NCBI GenBank assembly: GCA_945882095.1
Contig: CAMCWF010000001.1
Span: 62,001 to 126,000 of the forward strand
DNA length: 64,000 nucleotides
From: Chryseobacterium gleum
GTDB taxonomy: Bacteria > Bacteroidota > Bacteroidia > Flavobacteriales_D > Crocinitomicaceae
Direction of reading: 5' to 3'
Shown piece after piece: positions 8,285-17,541 of the stretch (its first letter is position 1; every line of letters starts with the position of its first letter). The notes under the pieces were generated by a model that saw only the letters and a list, made by a program, of their open reading frames with translations, ran no database searches and was not told where the DNA came from. A program made the position numbers and the translations under genes.

Positions 8285-10597
8285 CTATTTTTTTCTTTTG
8301 GGACTTTTTTTCGATTTTGAGACGGGTTGATTCTTTGAAATTTCAATACACTCTTCAAAAGTCAAATCTGCTGGGACACTGGTCTTAGGCAGTTTATAGT
8401 TTTCCTTGCCTATTTTAAGGTAAGCGCCATATCTTCCGTTTAAAAGAAAAACATCTTCTTGCTCAGGGAAGGATTTGATTACTTTTTCGGCATCGGATTT
8501 CTTTTTTTCTTCCACAATTTCGATGGCACGTTCAAGGGTGATTTCCATCGGGTCCTCATCCTTTGGAATGGACGCGAAGGTTTTTCCCAATTGAACATAA
8601 GGTCCAAACTTACCGATGTTCACACGAAGCATTTCGCCCGAAAACTCTCCAAATACACGCGGCATTTTGAAAAGATCCATGGCTTCTTCCAAGGTGATGT
8701 TTGTTATGGACTGGTCCTTCATTAAGGATGCAAACAATGGTTTTTCGCCATCCACTTGTTCATCCCCAATTTGAATCATTGCACCATATCTCCCCATGCG
8801 TGCTATGACTTTCCTACCTGACTTTGGATCCTCTCCCAATGCCCTTTCTCCGGTAGCCCTTCCGCTGTTTTCTAAGGTTTCTTCTACATTGGCATGAAAT
8901 GGTTTATAAAAGGTTCCAAGCATGTCACTCCAAACCAAATTCTTGTTGGCAATTTTATCAAACGACTCCTCTACCTGCGCCGTAAATTGATAATCCATGA
9001 TTGCTGCAAAATGTTCTACAAGAAAATTGGTCACCACGATGCCAATGTCAGTTGGAATCAAACGGTTTTTATCGGTCCCAACCGTCTCGGTAAGCGTTGT
9101 GACGGTTGTATTTTCCGGCGTCCATTGTATCTGTGCATAGGCCCTTTCTTTGCCTTCTGATTCCTTTTTCATTACATAATTTCGCTTTTGGACCGTCGAA
9201 ATCGTGGGTGCGTAGGTGGAAGGGCGGCCAATTCCAAGTTCTTCCATTTTCTTAACCAAACTCGCCTCTGTGTAACGAGCAGGTCCACGTGTAAATCGCT
9301 GAGTAGCTTTCGCTTCCTTCAAGGCAATGGCTTCACCTGCCGCAACCTTTGGCAACAATTCGAACGTTTCATCTTCCTCATCCATATTGGTTACGGAATA
9401 AGCTTTCAAGAAACCATCAAACAAAATCACTTCACCTTTCGCTACAAAATCCAATCCTTGCGGTGCGCCTGCCAAGGTGATGATGGTGCGTTCTAAATTT
9501 GCTTTCGCCATTTGACTGGCAAGGGTTCTTTTTCTAATTAAATCGTACAACCTTTGTTCTTCGCGCTCTTCGGAAACCATTTCCACCGAAAATTCTGTTG
9601 GACGTATGGCCTCATGCGCCTCTTGAGCAGATGCAGATTTCGTAACGTATTTGGTAGGTTTAGAATACTCTGCACCGAAACGTGAGGTAATTTCAGCCTC
9701 CGCTTGTGCTAACGCTGTTTCTGATAAGTTGGTGGAGTCTGTTCGCATGTAGGTGATGTGACCTCCTTCATACAGTTTTTGGGCAACCGACATGGTCCTT
9801 GAGACGGAGAAACCTAATTTTAACGACGCCTCTTGCTGTAATGTGGAGGTTGTAAAAGGTGCAGAAGGACTGCGGGTAAAAGGTTTTTTCTCCACCGAAG
9901 ACACCTGAAAAGTCGATGCGTTTAATCCAGATACAAACGTATTGGCCTCATTTTCATCAGCCAATTGTTTACTCAATTCCGCTTTAAAATTTCCATTTGT
10001 TGCCGAGAATTGTCCCACTACTTTGAAAAAACTTTCGGATTCAAATTTAGAAATCTCTAGTTCCTTCTCAACTATTAAGCGAACGGCTACGGATTGTACC
10101 CTTCCTGCGGAAAGACTTGGTTTTACTTTTCGCCACAAAACGGGAGACAATTCAAAACCAACGATTCGATCTAAAATTCTTCTTGCCTGCTGTGCATCAA
10201 CTAAACCGATGTTTATTTTTCGTGGATTTTCAATGGCTTTAAGTACCGCTCCTTTGGTGATTTCATTAAAGGTAATTCGCTTCGTAGTCTCATCTTTTAA
10301 ATTCAAAGCCTCGAACAAATGCCAAGATATTGCCTCTCCCTCACGGTCCTCATCCGTTGCCAACCAAACCATTTCGGCAGCCTTTGCAAGTTTTTTGAGT
10401 TCGTTAACGATCTGTTTTTTGTCCTCTGAAACTTCATAGACAGGTTGAAAGGCGTTTTCAATTTCAATCGACAACCCACGCTTAGAAAGGTCTCGCACAT
10501 GGCCAAAACTGGATTTAACGATAAAGTCCGAACCAAGATAAGATTCAATGGTTTTGGCTTTCGCAGGGGACTCAACAATGACAAGGTTTTTGGACAT
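8285..10597 (-). CDS. topA: DNA topoisomerase I
   Basis: Type IA topoisomerase that relaxes negative supercoils. The 770-residue protein starts with the TOPRIM domain (LVIVESPAKAKTIESYLG; acidic pair in WLATDEDREGEAISWHL). The active-site Tyr is residue 283 in ITYMRTDST. Instead of zinc ribbons the C-terminus carries three topoisomerase C-terminal repeats, recognisable by GRYGAMIQIG, GKFGPYVQLG and GRYGAYLKIG, and then a Lys/Ser-rich basic tail. It is first in the topA-ssb-gldE-gldD-folK run and is divergent from miaB across a 184-bp spacer. Confidence 0.97.
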   Translation of the reverse strand: MSKNLVIVESPAKAKTIESYLGSDFIVKSSFGHVRDLSKRGLSIEIENAFQPVYEVSEDKKQIVNELKKLAKAAEMVWLATDEDREGEAISWHLFEALNLKDETTKRITFNEITKGAVLKAIENPRKINIGLVDAQQARRILDRIVGFELSPVLWRKVKPSLSAGRVQSVAVRLIVEKELEISKFESESFFKVVGQFSATNGNFKAELSKQLADENEANTFVSGLNASTFQVSSVEKKPFTRSPSAPFTTSTLQQEASLKLGFSVSRTMSVAQKLYEGGHITYMRTDSTNLSETALAQAEAEITSRFGAEYSKPTKYVTKSASAQEAHEAIRPTEFSVEMVSEEREEQRLYDLIRKRTLASQMAKANLERTIITLAGAPQGLDFVAKGEVILFDGFLKAYSVTNMDEEDETFELLPKVAAGEAIALKEAKATQRFTRGPARYTEASLVKKMEELGIGRPSTYAPTISTVQKRNYVMKKESEGKERAYAQIQWTPENTTVTTLTETVGTDKNRLIPTDIGIVVTNFLVEHFAAIMDYQFTAQVEESFDKIANKNLVWSDMLGTFYKPFHANVEETLENSGRATGERALGEDPKSGRKVIARMGRYGAMIQIGDEQVDGEKPLFASLMKDQSITNITLEEAMDLFKMPRVFGEFSGEMLRVNIGKFGPYVQLGKTFASIPKDEDPMEITLERAIEIVEEKKKSDAEKVIKSFPEQEDVFLLNGRYGAYLKIGKENYKLPKTSVPADLTFEECIEISKNQPVSKSKKSPKRKK

Positions 10598-10615
10598 AGG
10601 TTTTGAATTTCGTTA

Positions 10616-10623
10616 CAAATTTA
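10616..10623 (-). promoter_or_regulatory. Putative -7 box for topA
   Basis: The minus strand reads TAAATTTG, 18 nt before the topA ATG. A TTG is present only 14 bp upstream (10640-10638), shorter than usual, so the -33 element is uncertain. Confidence 0.5.
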
Positions 10624-10681
10624 TAACTAAAACTATGCAAAAACCCCCTTTCCCAATTAAGTAATTTCAAGACCCCTATAT

Positions 10682-10696
10682 TTAACCTATGGTTAA
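10682..10696. repeat. Inverted repeat in the topA/miaB divergent spacer
   Basis: TTAACC TAT GGTTAA is a perfect 6-bp inverted repeat around a 3-base centre. It sits between the two divergent genes with no T-tract, so it looks more like a protein-binding site than a terminator. The factor is unknown, and the site is short enough to occur by chance in AT-rich DNA. Confidence 0.35.
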
Positions 10697-10748
10697 TTTA
10701 ATTAAAAAGACACAAGTGATTTTAAAACATTTTTTTCGGACTGACATT

Positions 10749-10777
10749 TTGACACTCTTTACTTTTCGGTAAATTTG
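10749..10777 (+). promoter_or_regulatory. Promoter of miaB, likely leaderless
   Basis: TTG (10749-10751), an 18-bp spacer and TAAATTTG (10770-10777) match the Bacteroidota consensus exactly. The -7 box ends only 4 nt before the miaB ATG, so transcription should begin at or next to the start codon. The TTG lies inside a TGACA-TTT-TGACA direct repeat (10742-10754). Confidence 0.75.
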
Positions 10778-10781
10778 TACC

Positions 10782-12221
10782 ATGAATTCTATAAACACAT
10801 CCAAAGAGTTATTGGACGATGCACGGCAAGGTGAAGTGCTTCAAATGGAAGCTACGGGTACCATACCGGGAAACAAAAAGCTGTTTTTGGAAAGCTATGG
10901 TTGCCAAATGAATTTTTCTGACAGCGAGGTGGTTGCCGCAATTTTAAGTGAAAGCGGATATACCACTACACGAAACATCCAAGAAGCAGATTTGGTCTTA
11001 TTAAATACCTGTTCAATTCGAGAAAATGCAGAGACCCGGGTTAGAAATCGACTGACGGAGTTCAAACATAAAAAAGCGGAAAACCCAAATCTGGTCGTGG
11101 GAATTTTAGGCTGCATGGCCGAACGCTTGAAGAAAAATCTTTTAGAAGAAGAAAAATTAGTAGACTTGGTTGCTGGACCTGATGCCTATCGAGATTTACC
11201 AAATTTAATTGCTGAAGTGGGTACAGGACAAAAAGCAGTAAACGTTTTATTGTCAAGAGAGGAGACCTACGCGGACATCTCCCCTGTTCGCTTGGATCAA
11301 GGAGGGATTTGTGCTTTTGTTACCATCATGAGGGGCTGCGACAACATGTGCTCTTTCTGTGTTGTGCCTTTTACGCGTGGCAGAGAACGCTCCAGAGACC
11401 CCAAATCCATTGTCAAGGAATGTGAAGAATTGTTCGCGTTGGGATACCGTGAGGTCACCTTGTTGGGTCAAAATGTAGATAGTTACCGATGGAATATGAG
11501 CGCCAAAGGGGAAATAAAAATAGAAAATGAACCTACCTTAAATTTTGCAAACTTGTTGGAAAACGTCGCCCTTGTTTCTCCACTCTTACGTGTTCGGTTT
11601 AGCACCTCTCATCCAAAAGACATGACCGATGAAGTCCTTGAAATGATTGCCAAACACGAGAACATTTGCAATTACATTCACTTGCCTGTCCAGTCTGGAA
11701 ACACCAAAGTATTGGAAAGAATGAACAGAGGATATTCGAGGGGATGGTACCTTGAACGCATTGCAGCCATTCACAAAATCATTCCGGATTGCGCTCTATC
11801 AACAGACATTATCACAGGGTTTTGCGATGAATCTCAAGAAGAGCATCAAGATACATTATCCCTAATGGATTCCGTGGTCTTCGACTATGCGTACATGTTC
11901 AAGTACTCCGAAAGACCAAAAACCTTAGCGGAACGAAAATTTGAGGACAACGTGCCGGAGGGAACCAAAGGAAATCGCCTCAACGAAATCATTGAAAAAC
12001 AAAATGCGCATAGCCTGAAAAGAAACCAAGACCAAATTGGAAAAACCTTTGAGATTTTGGTTGAGGGTCCATCCAAAAGATCAGAAGCGCAATTTTGTGG
12101 ACGAAATTCGAGAAACAACATGGTTATCTTCGATAAGAAAAATGCGCAAAAAGGTGCTTACATTTCAGTAAAAATAACCCACTGTACCCAAGCTACACTT
12201 TTCGGTGAAATTGTAGCATAA
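10782..12221 (+). CDS. miaB: tRNA-2-methylthio-N6-dimethylallyladenosine synthase
   Basis: Radical-SAM methylthiotransferase that converts i6A37 to ms2i6A37 in tRNAs reading UNN codons. The N-terminal domain has three Cys for the auxiliary iron-sulfur cluster ([33 protein letters not shown]). The radical-SAM cluster motif is [13 protein letters not shown] with the CxxxCxxC spacing, and a TRAM domain closes the 479-residue protein. About 28 residues before the first motif form a family-typical variable leader. It begins a run of closely spaced plus-strand genes ending at secG. Confidence 0.97.
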   Translation: MNSINTSKELLDDARQGEVLQMEATGTIPGNKKLFLESYGCQMNFSDSEVVAAILSESGYTTTRNIQEADLVLLNTCSIRENAETRVRNRLTEFKHKKAENPNLVVGILGCMAERLKKNLLEEEKLVDLVAGPDAYRDLPNLIAEVGTGQKAVNVLLSREETYADISPVRLDQGGICAFVTIMRGCDNMCSFCVVPFTRGRERSRDPKSIVKECEELFALGYREVTLLGQNVDSYRWNMSAKGEIKIENEPTLNFANLLENVALVSPLLRVRFSTSHPKDMTDEVLEMIAKHENICNYIHLPVQSGNTKVLERMNRGYSRGWYLERIAAIHKIIPDCALSTDIITGFCDESQEEHQDTLSLMDSVVFDYAYMFKYSERPKTLAERKFEDNVPEGTKGNRLNEIIEKQNAHSLKRNQDQIGKTFEILVEGPSKRSEAQFCGRNSRNNMVIFDKKNAQKGAYISVKITHCTQATLFGEIVA

Positions 12222-12232
12222 ACGACCTTAAA

Positions 12233-13468
12233 ATGAACCTTCAACAAGTCAAACAACGTTTCGGGATCGTTGGAAACTCCCTTCAGCTCAACCGCGCACT
12301 TGAAATTGCCATTCAAGTGGCTCCGACAGACATTTCAATCTTGGTTACAGGCGAAAGTGGGACAGGAAAGGAAATCATTCCCCAAGTCATTCACCATTTA
12401 AGTGCCCGAAAACATAAAGAGTACATTGCCGTCAATTGTGGCGCCATTCCCGAAGGAACGATCGACTCAGAATTGTTTGGTCACGAAAAAGGCAGCTTTA
12501 CAGGGGCCGCGGGTAGCCGTCAAGGTTATTTCGAGGTGGCGAATGGAGGCACAATCTTTTTGGACGAGGTCGCGGAATTACCCATGCAAACCCAAGTGCG
12601 ATTGCTTAGGGTGTTGGAAACAGGAGAATTTATTCGTGTTGGGGCTTCGAAGGCAATAAAAACAAATGTTCGGGTGGTCGCTGCAACCAATGAAAACATG
12701 CAGAAAGCCATCGCCAGCGGTAAATTCAGGGAAGACCTCTACTACCGATTGAATACCATACCCATTCAACTGCCCGCTTTGCGCGAGCGAGGAGAGGACA
12801 TTCATTTGATATTTAGAAAATTCGCAGTCGATTTTGCAGATAAATACAGAATGCCCGGCATAAAACTTACGCAGGAAGCCATTGAAGTATTGAATTCCTT
12901 CGAATGGCCAGGGAACATCCGCCAGTTGAAAAACATGGTAGAGCAAATCAGTGTGATTGAAACCAAAAGGGAAATTGATGCGGAACTGCTCAAACAATAT
13001 TTACCAGTATTGAATCCCAAAACCCCCGCTTTGATAGAGGAAAAAGATTCAATTTCCGAGCGAGAATTGATGTACAAGTTTTTGTTCGACATGAAAAAGG
13101 ACCTCACCGACCTAAAAAAATTGGTAGTGGATTTATTGGCACAATCGGGAAGTTTTCACCTATCCCCTGACCAAAATGATGTGTTAAGTAAGATGTATCA
13201 TGATTTTGGGAACCTTCCCAACCCAAACAGAAGCCTTGCGGCGCACGTTCCAGAAGAAGACAACCTCTCCATACCTTCACAAGAAGAATCTTTTGTCGCA
13301 CATGAGGACTATGAAGAATCGCTATCTTTGGAAGAAAGAGAAAAAGAATTGATCATCAAGGCGTTGGAAAAACACCGCGGAAGAAGAAAGTACGCTGCGT
13401 TGGAATTGGGAATTTCTGAGCGTACTTTATATCGAAAAATCAAAGAATACGAACTCCTTTCATTATGA
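12233..13468 (+). CDS. Sigma-54-dependent transcriptional activator without a receiver domain
   Basis: A 411-residue bacterial enhancer-binding protein. The AAA+ domain starts almost at once (Walker A GESGTGKE). It has the sigma-54 contact loop as GSFTGA, a Ser variant of GAFTGA, a Walker B-type segment (GGTIFLDEVAEL) and the arginine-finger region. The C-terminus (about 360-411) is a Fis-type helix-turn-helix, ending ALELGISERTLYRKIKEYEL. There is no N-terminal receiver, GAF or PAS domain, so activity is presumably controlled by level or by a partner. It lies 11 bases after miaB and overlaps lptE by 4 bases. Its target promoters are unknown; I saw no clear -24/-12 element nearby. Confidence 0.92.
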   Translation: MNLQQVKQRFGIVGNSLQLNRALEIAIQVAPTDISILVTGESGTGKEIIPQVIHHLSARKHKEYIAVNCGAIPEGTIDSELFGHEKGSFTGAAGSRQGYFEVANGGTIFLDEVAELPMQTQVRLLRVLETGEFIRVGASKAIKTNVRVVAATNENMQKAIASGKFREDLYYRLNTIPIQLPALRERGEDIHLIFRKFAVDFADKYRMPGIKLTQEAIEVLNSFEWPGNIRQLKNMVEQISVIETKREIDAELLKQYLPVLNPKTPALIEEKDSISERELMYKFLFDMKKDLTDLKKLVVDLLAQSGSFHLSPDQNDVLSKMYHDFGNLPNPNRSLAAHVPEEDNLSIPSQEESFVAHEDYEESLSLEEREKELIIKALEKHRGRRKYAALELGISERTLYRKIKEYELLSL

Positions 13469-13974
13469 GGTATTTGAGCTTTTTAAGTTTGTTTTTTTTA
13501 CTTTGTGGTTGTTGGCCAAGCAGCGTAGGGTTTACGGATACTGGAGGAATGCCAGAGGAATGGAAAACCTTTCACATAATTACCTTGCAAAACAATGCGC
13601 CAACTTGTCCCTTGAATTACCCAGCAGCGCTTACTGAAGCGATAAAAGATGGCATTCAAAACAATACAAGACTTGGTTTGGCGACCAAAAACAAGGATGC
13701 ACAAGTCCAAATGGAAGGGGTGATTCAAGGATATTCCGTTTCTCCCATCGCCTTGCAAAACGGGGACAATGCTGCAAAAAACAGGCTTACCCTAACCGTA
13801 CAGTTTACCATCAATACCACGGTTCCAAAAGCCGATCAAATGCAATTTAACATTACTCGCTTCGCGGATTTTGATGCCACAACCAACTTAGCATCCGTTG
13901 AATCAGAACTTTTGACAACCCTAAACGAACAAATGGTTCAAGACATTATTAACAAATTAATGAGTAACTGGTGA
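13465..13974 (+). CDS. lptE: LPS-assembly lipoprotein LptE-like
   Basis: A 169-residue lipoprotein with the leader ending at Cys16 (LLCGC). LptE plugs the LptD barrel and helps insert LPS at the outer membrane. The body has the expected pattern: an Asn/Thr-rich start, PAALTEAIKDGIQNNTRLGL, then strands including VQMEGVIQGYSVSPIAL and LTLTVQFTINTTV, and a C-terminal helix of the form LNEQMVQDIINKLMSNW. Sequence conservation is weak in this family. The call leans on this shape and on the position between the sigma-54 activator and secG, an order I recall as common in Bacteroidota. It overlaps the preceding gene by ATGA. Confidence 0.8.
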   Translation: MRYLSFLSLFFLLCGCWPSSVGFTDTGGMPEEWKTFHIITLQNNAPTCPLNYPAALTEAIKDGIQNNTRLGLATKNKDAQVQMEGVIQGYSVSPIALQNGDNAAKNRLTLTVQFTINTTVPKADQMQFNITRFADFDATTNLASVESELLTTLNEQMVQDIINKLMSNW

Positions 13975-14966
13975 CTTGGAATAAATCAAACATCAATAAT
14001 TTAAGCCTTTACCCCGAATTAATCGGTCAACAAGACATCGCGCAACTCAAGTCGTTATCAGAGGAATATCCTTATGCCGGTTTGTTTTCATTGGCCTATT
14101 TGGAAGCATTGCACTTGCATCAAGACATACGCCTAGAATCCGAACTGTTAAAACATGCCTTTAAGATTTCTAATCGAGAAAAACTCTTCTACATACTCTC
14201 AAACCCTATCCCGGAAAAAATCATTGAAGTTGAAACCGATTTCGAAATCCCTACCGAAACAATTTCTGAGGAGGACACTTCGAATTTAGAGGATGAAGCG
14301 GACGTAATACCTGCATTAGAACCTGAAATTCCAACAGAAACAATTTCCAACCAAGAAGCAACGGTTTTAAACAATGAAGAGGAAAAAGTACTTTCAGCAA
14401 ATCCTGAAATTGAAATTCCGACAGAAATCATTCCCACCGAAATTGCACCGATGCCCAATGAAAAGGTGACCGAAGCACCTGATAAAGGTTCAATAACACT
14501 GTCCGAACCCGATCCGTTAGAAGAACTCATTCAATCCGCAGTGGTTTCTGCAAAATTTACTGCTGAGTTTTTCGCCCAACAAGAACCTCAAGTGACAACA
14601 GCGGGTCCGATCGAGAACATAGCTTCCCAACCCACAGAACCTGAAACCAAAGCTGAAACAAGCATAACTTCAAAATCCTTTTCTGGATGGCTCAATGCCA
14701 ACAAGGAAACTACACATGTTGTCAACCCGGTTTCGATTCAGATTGAAAAAGTTCAGACGGCATTTTATTCGCCTCAAAAGAAAGCCAAGGAAAGCCTAGA
14801 CAGTAATCGTGTACCGGTGAGTGAAACCCTGGCAAAAATCTTTGTGCTCCAAGGGAATTATCCCAAAGCGATACAAGTTTATGAACAATTAATTTTGTCT
14901 ATTCCCGAAAAAAAGACTTACTTTGCAACCCAAATTAAGAAACTCAATAAAAAAACAAATTCATGA
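13971..14966 (+). CDS. Uncharacterised acidic protein with EIPTE repeats and a C-terminal TPR-like motif
   Basis: A 331-residue protein starting at GTG 13971, which overlaps the lptE stop. Residues 1-80 are helical (LKSLSEEYPYAGLFSLAYLEAL). A long low-complexity acidic region follows, with three copies of EIPTE/ETIS-type units at residues 92, 119 and 148, about 28 residues apart. The last 50 residues have a single TPR-like hairpin (VSETLAKIFVLQGNYPKAIQ). No signal peptide or membrane segment is seen, so it may be cytoplasmic. It lies between lptE and secG and overlaps secG by 4 bases, so it is cotranscribed with envelope-biogenesis genes, but I do not recognise a function. Confidence 0.75.
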   Translation: MTWNKSNINNLSLYPELIGQQDIAQLKSLSEEYPYAGLFSLAYLEALHLHQDIRLESELLKHAFKISNREKLFYILSNPIPEKIIEVETDFEIPTETISEEDTSNLEDEADVIPALEPEIPTETISNQEATVLNNEEEKVLSANPEIEIPTEIIPTEIAPMPNEKVTEAPDKGSITLSEPDPLEELIQSAVVSAKFTAEFFAQQEPQVTTAGPIENIASQPTEPETKAETSITSKSFSGWLNANKETTHVVNPVSIQIEKVQTAFYSPQKKAKESLDSNRVPVSETLAKIFVLQGNYPKAIQVYEQLILSIPEKKTYFATQIKKLNKKTNS

Positions 14967-15286
14967 TAGAAACCATTTTATCTGTATTGATTACCCTAGC
15001 AAGTATCTTACTTATCTTGGTTGTATTCGTTCAAAATCCAAAAGGAGGCGGCTTGAGTACTGACTTTGGAAGCTCAACCCAATTGGGTGGCGTAAAACAA
15101 ACCAATGAATTTATCGATAAATTAACTTGGGGTTTGGCAGCTACCATCGTTGCGTGTAGCATCGTCATCACCTTACAACAACCTAAGTCGGATAATTCAA
15201 ATCCTAAAACACCTGAAGCCCAAGAAAATTCAAATGCGCCTGCAGGTCAAAAAGGGCAACAAAATCAAAATTCGCCAGGCCAATAA
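14963..15286 (+). CDS. secG: Preprotein translocase subunit SecG
   Basis: Small inner-membrane partner of SecYE. The 107-residue protein has a first hydrophobic helix (LSVLITLASILLILVVFVQN), the family loop PKGGGLSTDFGSSTQLGG, a second helix (WGLAATIVACSIVITL), and a Gln/Asn/Pro-rich tail that is longer than in enteric SecG but usual in this phylum. The hairpin terminator at 15306-15335 follows, closing the miaB-secG run. Confidence 0.95.
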   Translation: MIETILSVLITLASILLILVVFVQNPKGGGLSTDFGSSTQLGGVKQTNEFIDKLTWGLAATIVACSIVITLQQPKSDNSNPKTPEAQENSNAPAGQKGQQNQNSPGQ

Positions 15287-15305
15287 GCTTACTTAACTTT
15301 TTATG

Positions 15306-15342
15306 AGTGTCAGTATGTCATTACATGGTGACACTTTTTTTT
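15306..15342 (+). terminator. Intrinsic terminator after secG
   Basis: AGTGTCA pairs with TGACACT (7 bp). Inside, after a 2x2 internal loop, ATGT pairs with ACAT around CATT. The stem is followed by a run of eight T (15335-15342). It separates secG from groES. The minus strand of the left arm contains TGACA-TAC-TGACA, similar to the repeat in the miaB promoter. Confidence 0.8.
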
Positions 15343-15379
15343 GTTTTTAAGAAATTCTGTCGCACTATTTACCTTGGTA

Positions 15380-15387
15380 TAAATTTG
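15380..15387 (+). promoter_or_regulatory. Putative -7 box for groES-groEL
   Basis: TAAATTTG lies 36 nt before the groES ATG and downstream of the secG terminator. No TTG occurs at the normal spacing, so the -33 region is poor; heat-shock control by a non-standard mechanism would fit but is not shown. No CIRCE element is present. Confidence 0.55.
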
Positions 15388-15423
15388 GAAGCATCAGCGA
15401 AAATTAATTTTAATACTATAATT

Positions 15424-15699
15424 ATGTCAGTAAACTTTAAACCATTGGCGGATCGAGTTCTGGTAGAACCGGCACCCGTAGAACAAAAAACAGCAAGTGG
15501 AATTATCATTCCTGATACGGCAAAAGAGAAACCCTTGAAAGGCACCATTATTCAAGCTGGATTAGGGAAAAAAGACGAACCCATGATTGTGAAGGTAGGA
15601 GACCAAGTGCTTTTTGGTCAATACGCTGGTACTGAAATTAAATTGGAGGGCAAAACCTTCTTAATCATGAGAGAATCTGATATTTACGGAATTTTATAA
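15424..15699 (+). CDS. groES: Co-chaperonin GroES
   Basis: Lid of the GroEL folding chamber. I use the ATG at 15424 ([16 protein letters not shown]), giving the standard 91 residues; an upstream in-frame reading passes through the terminator and promoter and is not credible. Family signatures are the mobile loop [20 protein letters not shown] and the end [16 protein letters not shown]. groEL follows after 18 bases. Confidence 0.97.
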   Translation: MSVNFKPLADRVLVEPAPVEQKTASGIIIPDTAKEKPLKGTIIQAGLGKKDEPMIVKVGDQVLFGQYAGTEIKLEGKTFLIMRESDIYGIL

Positions 15700-17352
<1,653 letters not shown>

Positions 17353-17356
17353 TTAC

Positions 17357-17410
17357 AGGGTCCTCGGACCCTTTCTCGTTTCTCTTTTACCGATTACGGA
17401 TAGAGAGAAA
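17357..17410 (+). other. Two hairpins in the groEL 3' untranslated region
   Basis: AGGGTCC TC GGACCCT (17357-17372) is followed by TTTCTCT ... AGAGAAA (17379-17410), whose loop contains the inner pair CCG ATTA CGG. The first has a T-rich but interrupted tail and may act as a weak terminator. Together with the strong terminator at 17423 they make a three-hairpin 3' end that could also protect the mRNA. Confidence 0.5.
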
Positions 17411-17422
17411 TGGCTATATACG

Positions 17423-17448
17423 GTCCCGCTTCGGCGGGACTTTTTTTT
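17423..17448 (+). terminator. Intrinsic terminator of groES-groEL
   Basis: GTCCCGC TTCG GCGGGAC, a 7-bp GC-rich stem closed by a C(TTCG)G tetraloop, is followed by eight T (17441-17448). Confidence 0.92.
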
Positions 17449-17501
17449 ATTAACCCGTACAAAAAATGTTAAGTTCAAACTTAATTGATGAAAGTTAGAC
17501 T

Positions 17502-17527
17502 TTGAAATTATGCATTGTTTATTTTTG
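17502..17527 (+). promoter_or_regulatory. Putative promoter of ccsBA
   Basis: TATTTTTG (17520-17527) matches the -7 consensus and is 14 nt before the ATG at 17542. A TTG at 17502-17504 gives a spacer of only 15 bp, so the -33 assignment is weak. Confidence 0.5.
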
Positions 17528-17541
17528 TACCAAAATTCAAC

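Noticed and set aside
9942-10439. 165-codon plus-strand ORF inside topA
   Set aside because: It is antisense to the highly conserved catalytic region of topA and shows Ser/Phe-rich translation typical of shadow frames.
12233-13468. GSFTGA instead of GAFTGA in the sigma-54 activator as a sign of lost sigma-54 contact
   Set aside because: The Ser variant is found in other functional activators of this group, and Walker motifs and the helix-turn-helix are intact.
14240-14460. DNA-level tandem repeat in the EIPTE region
   Set aside because: The units are similar in protein but clearly diverged in bases and spaced by 27 and 29 residues, so this is not a simple DNA tandem repeat.
15300-15345. Possible CIRCE/HrcA heat-shock operator upstream of groES
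   Set aside because: The inverted repeat AGTGTCA/TGACACT differs from the TTAGCACTC-N9-GAGTGCTAA element and is followed by eight T, so it is best read as the secG terminator.
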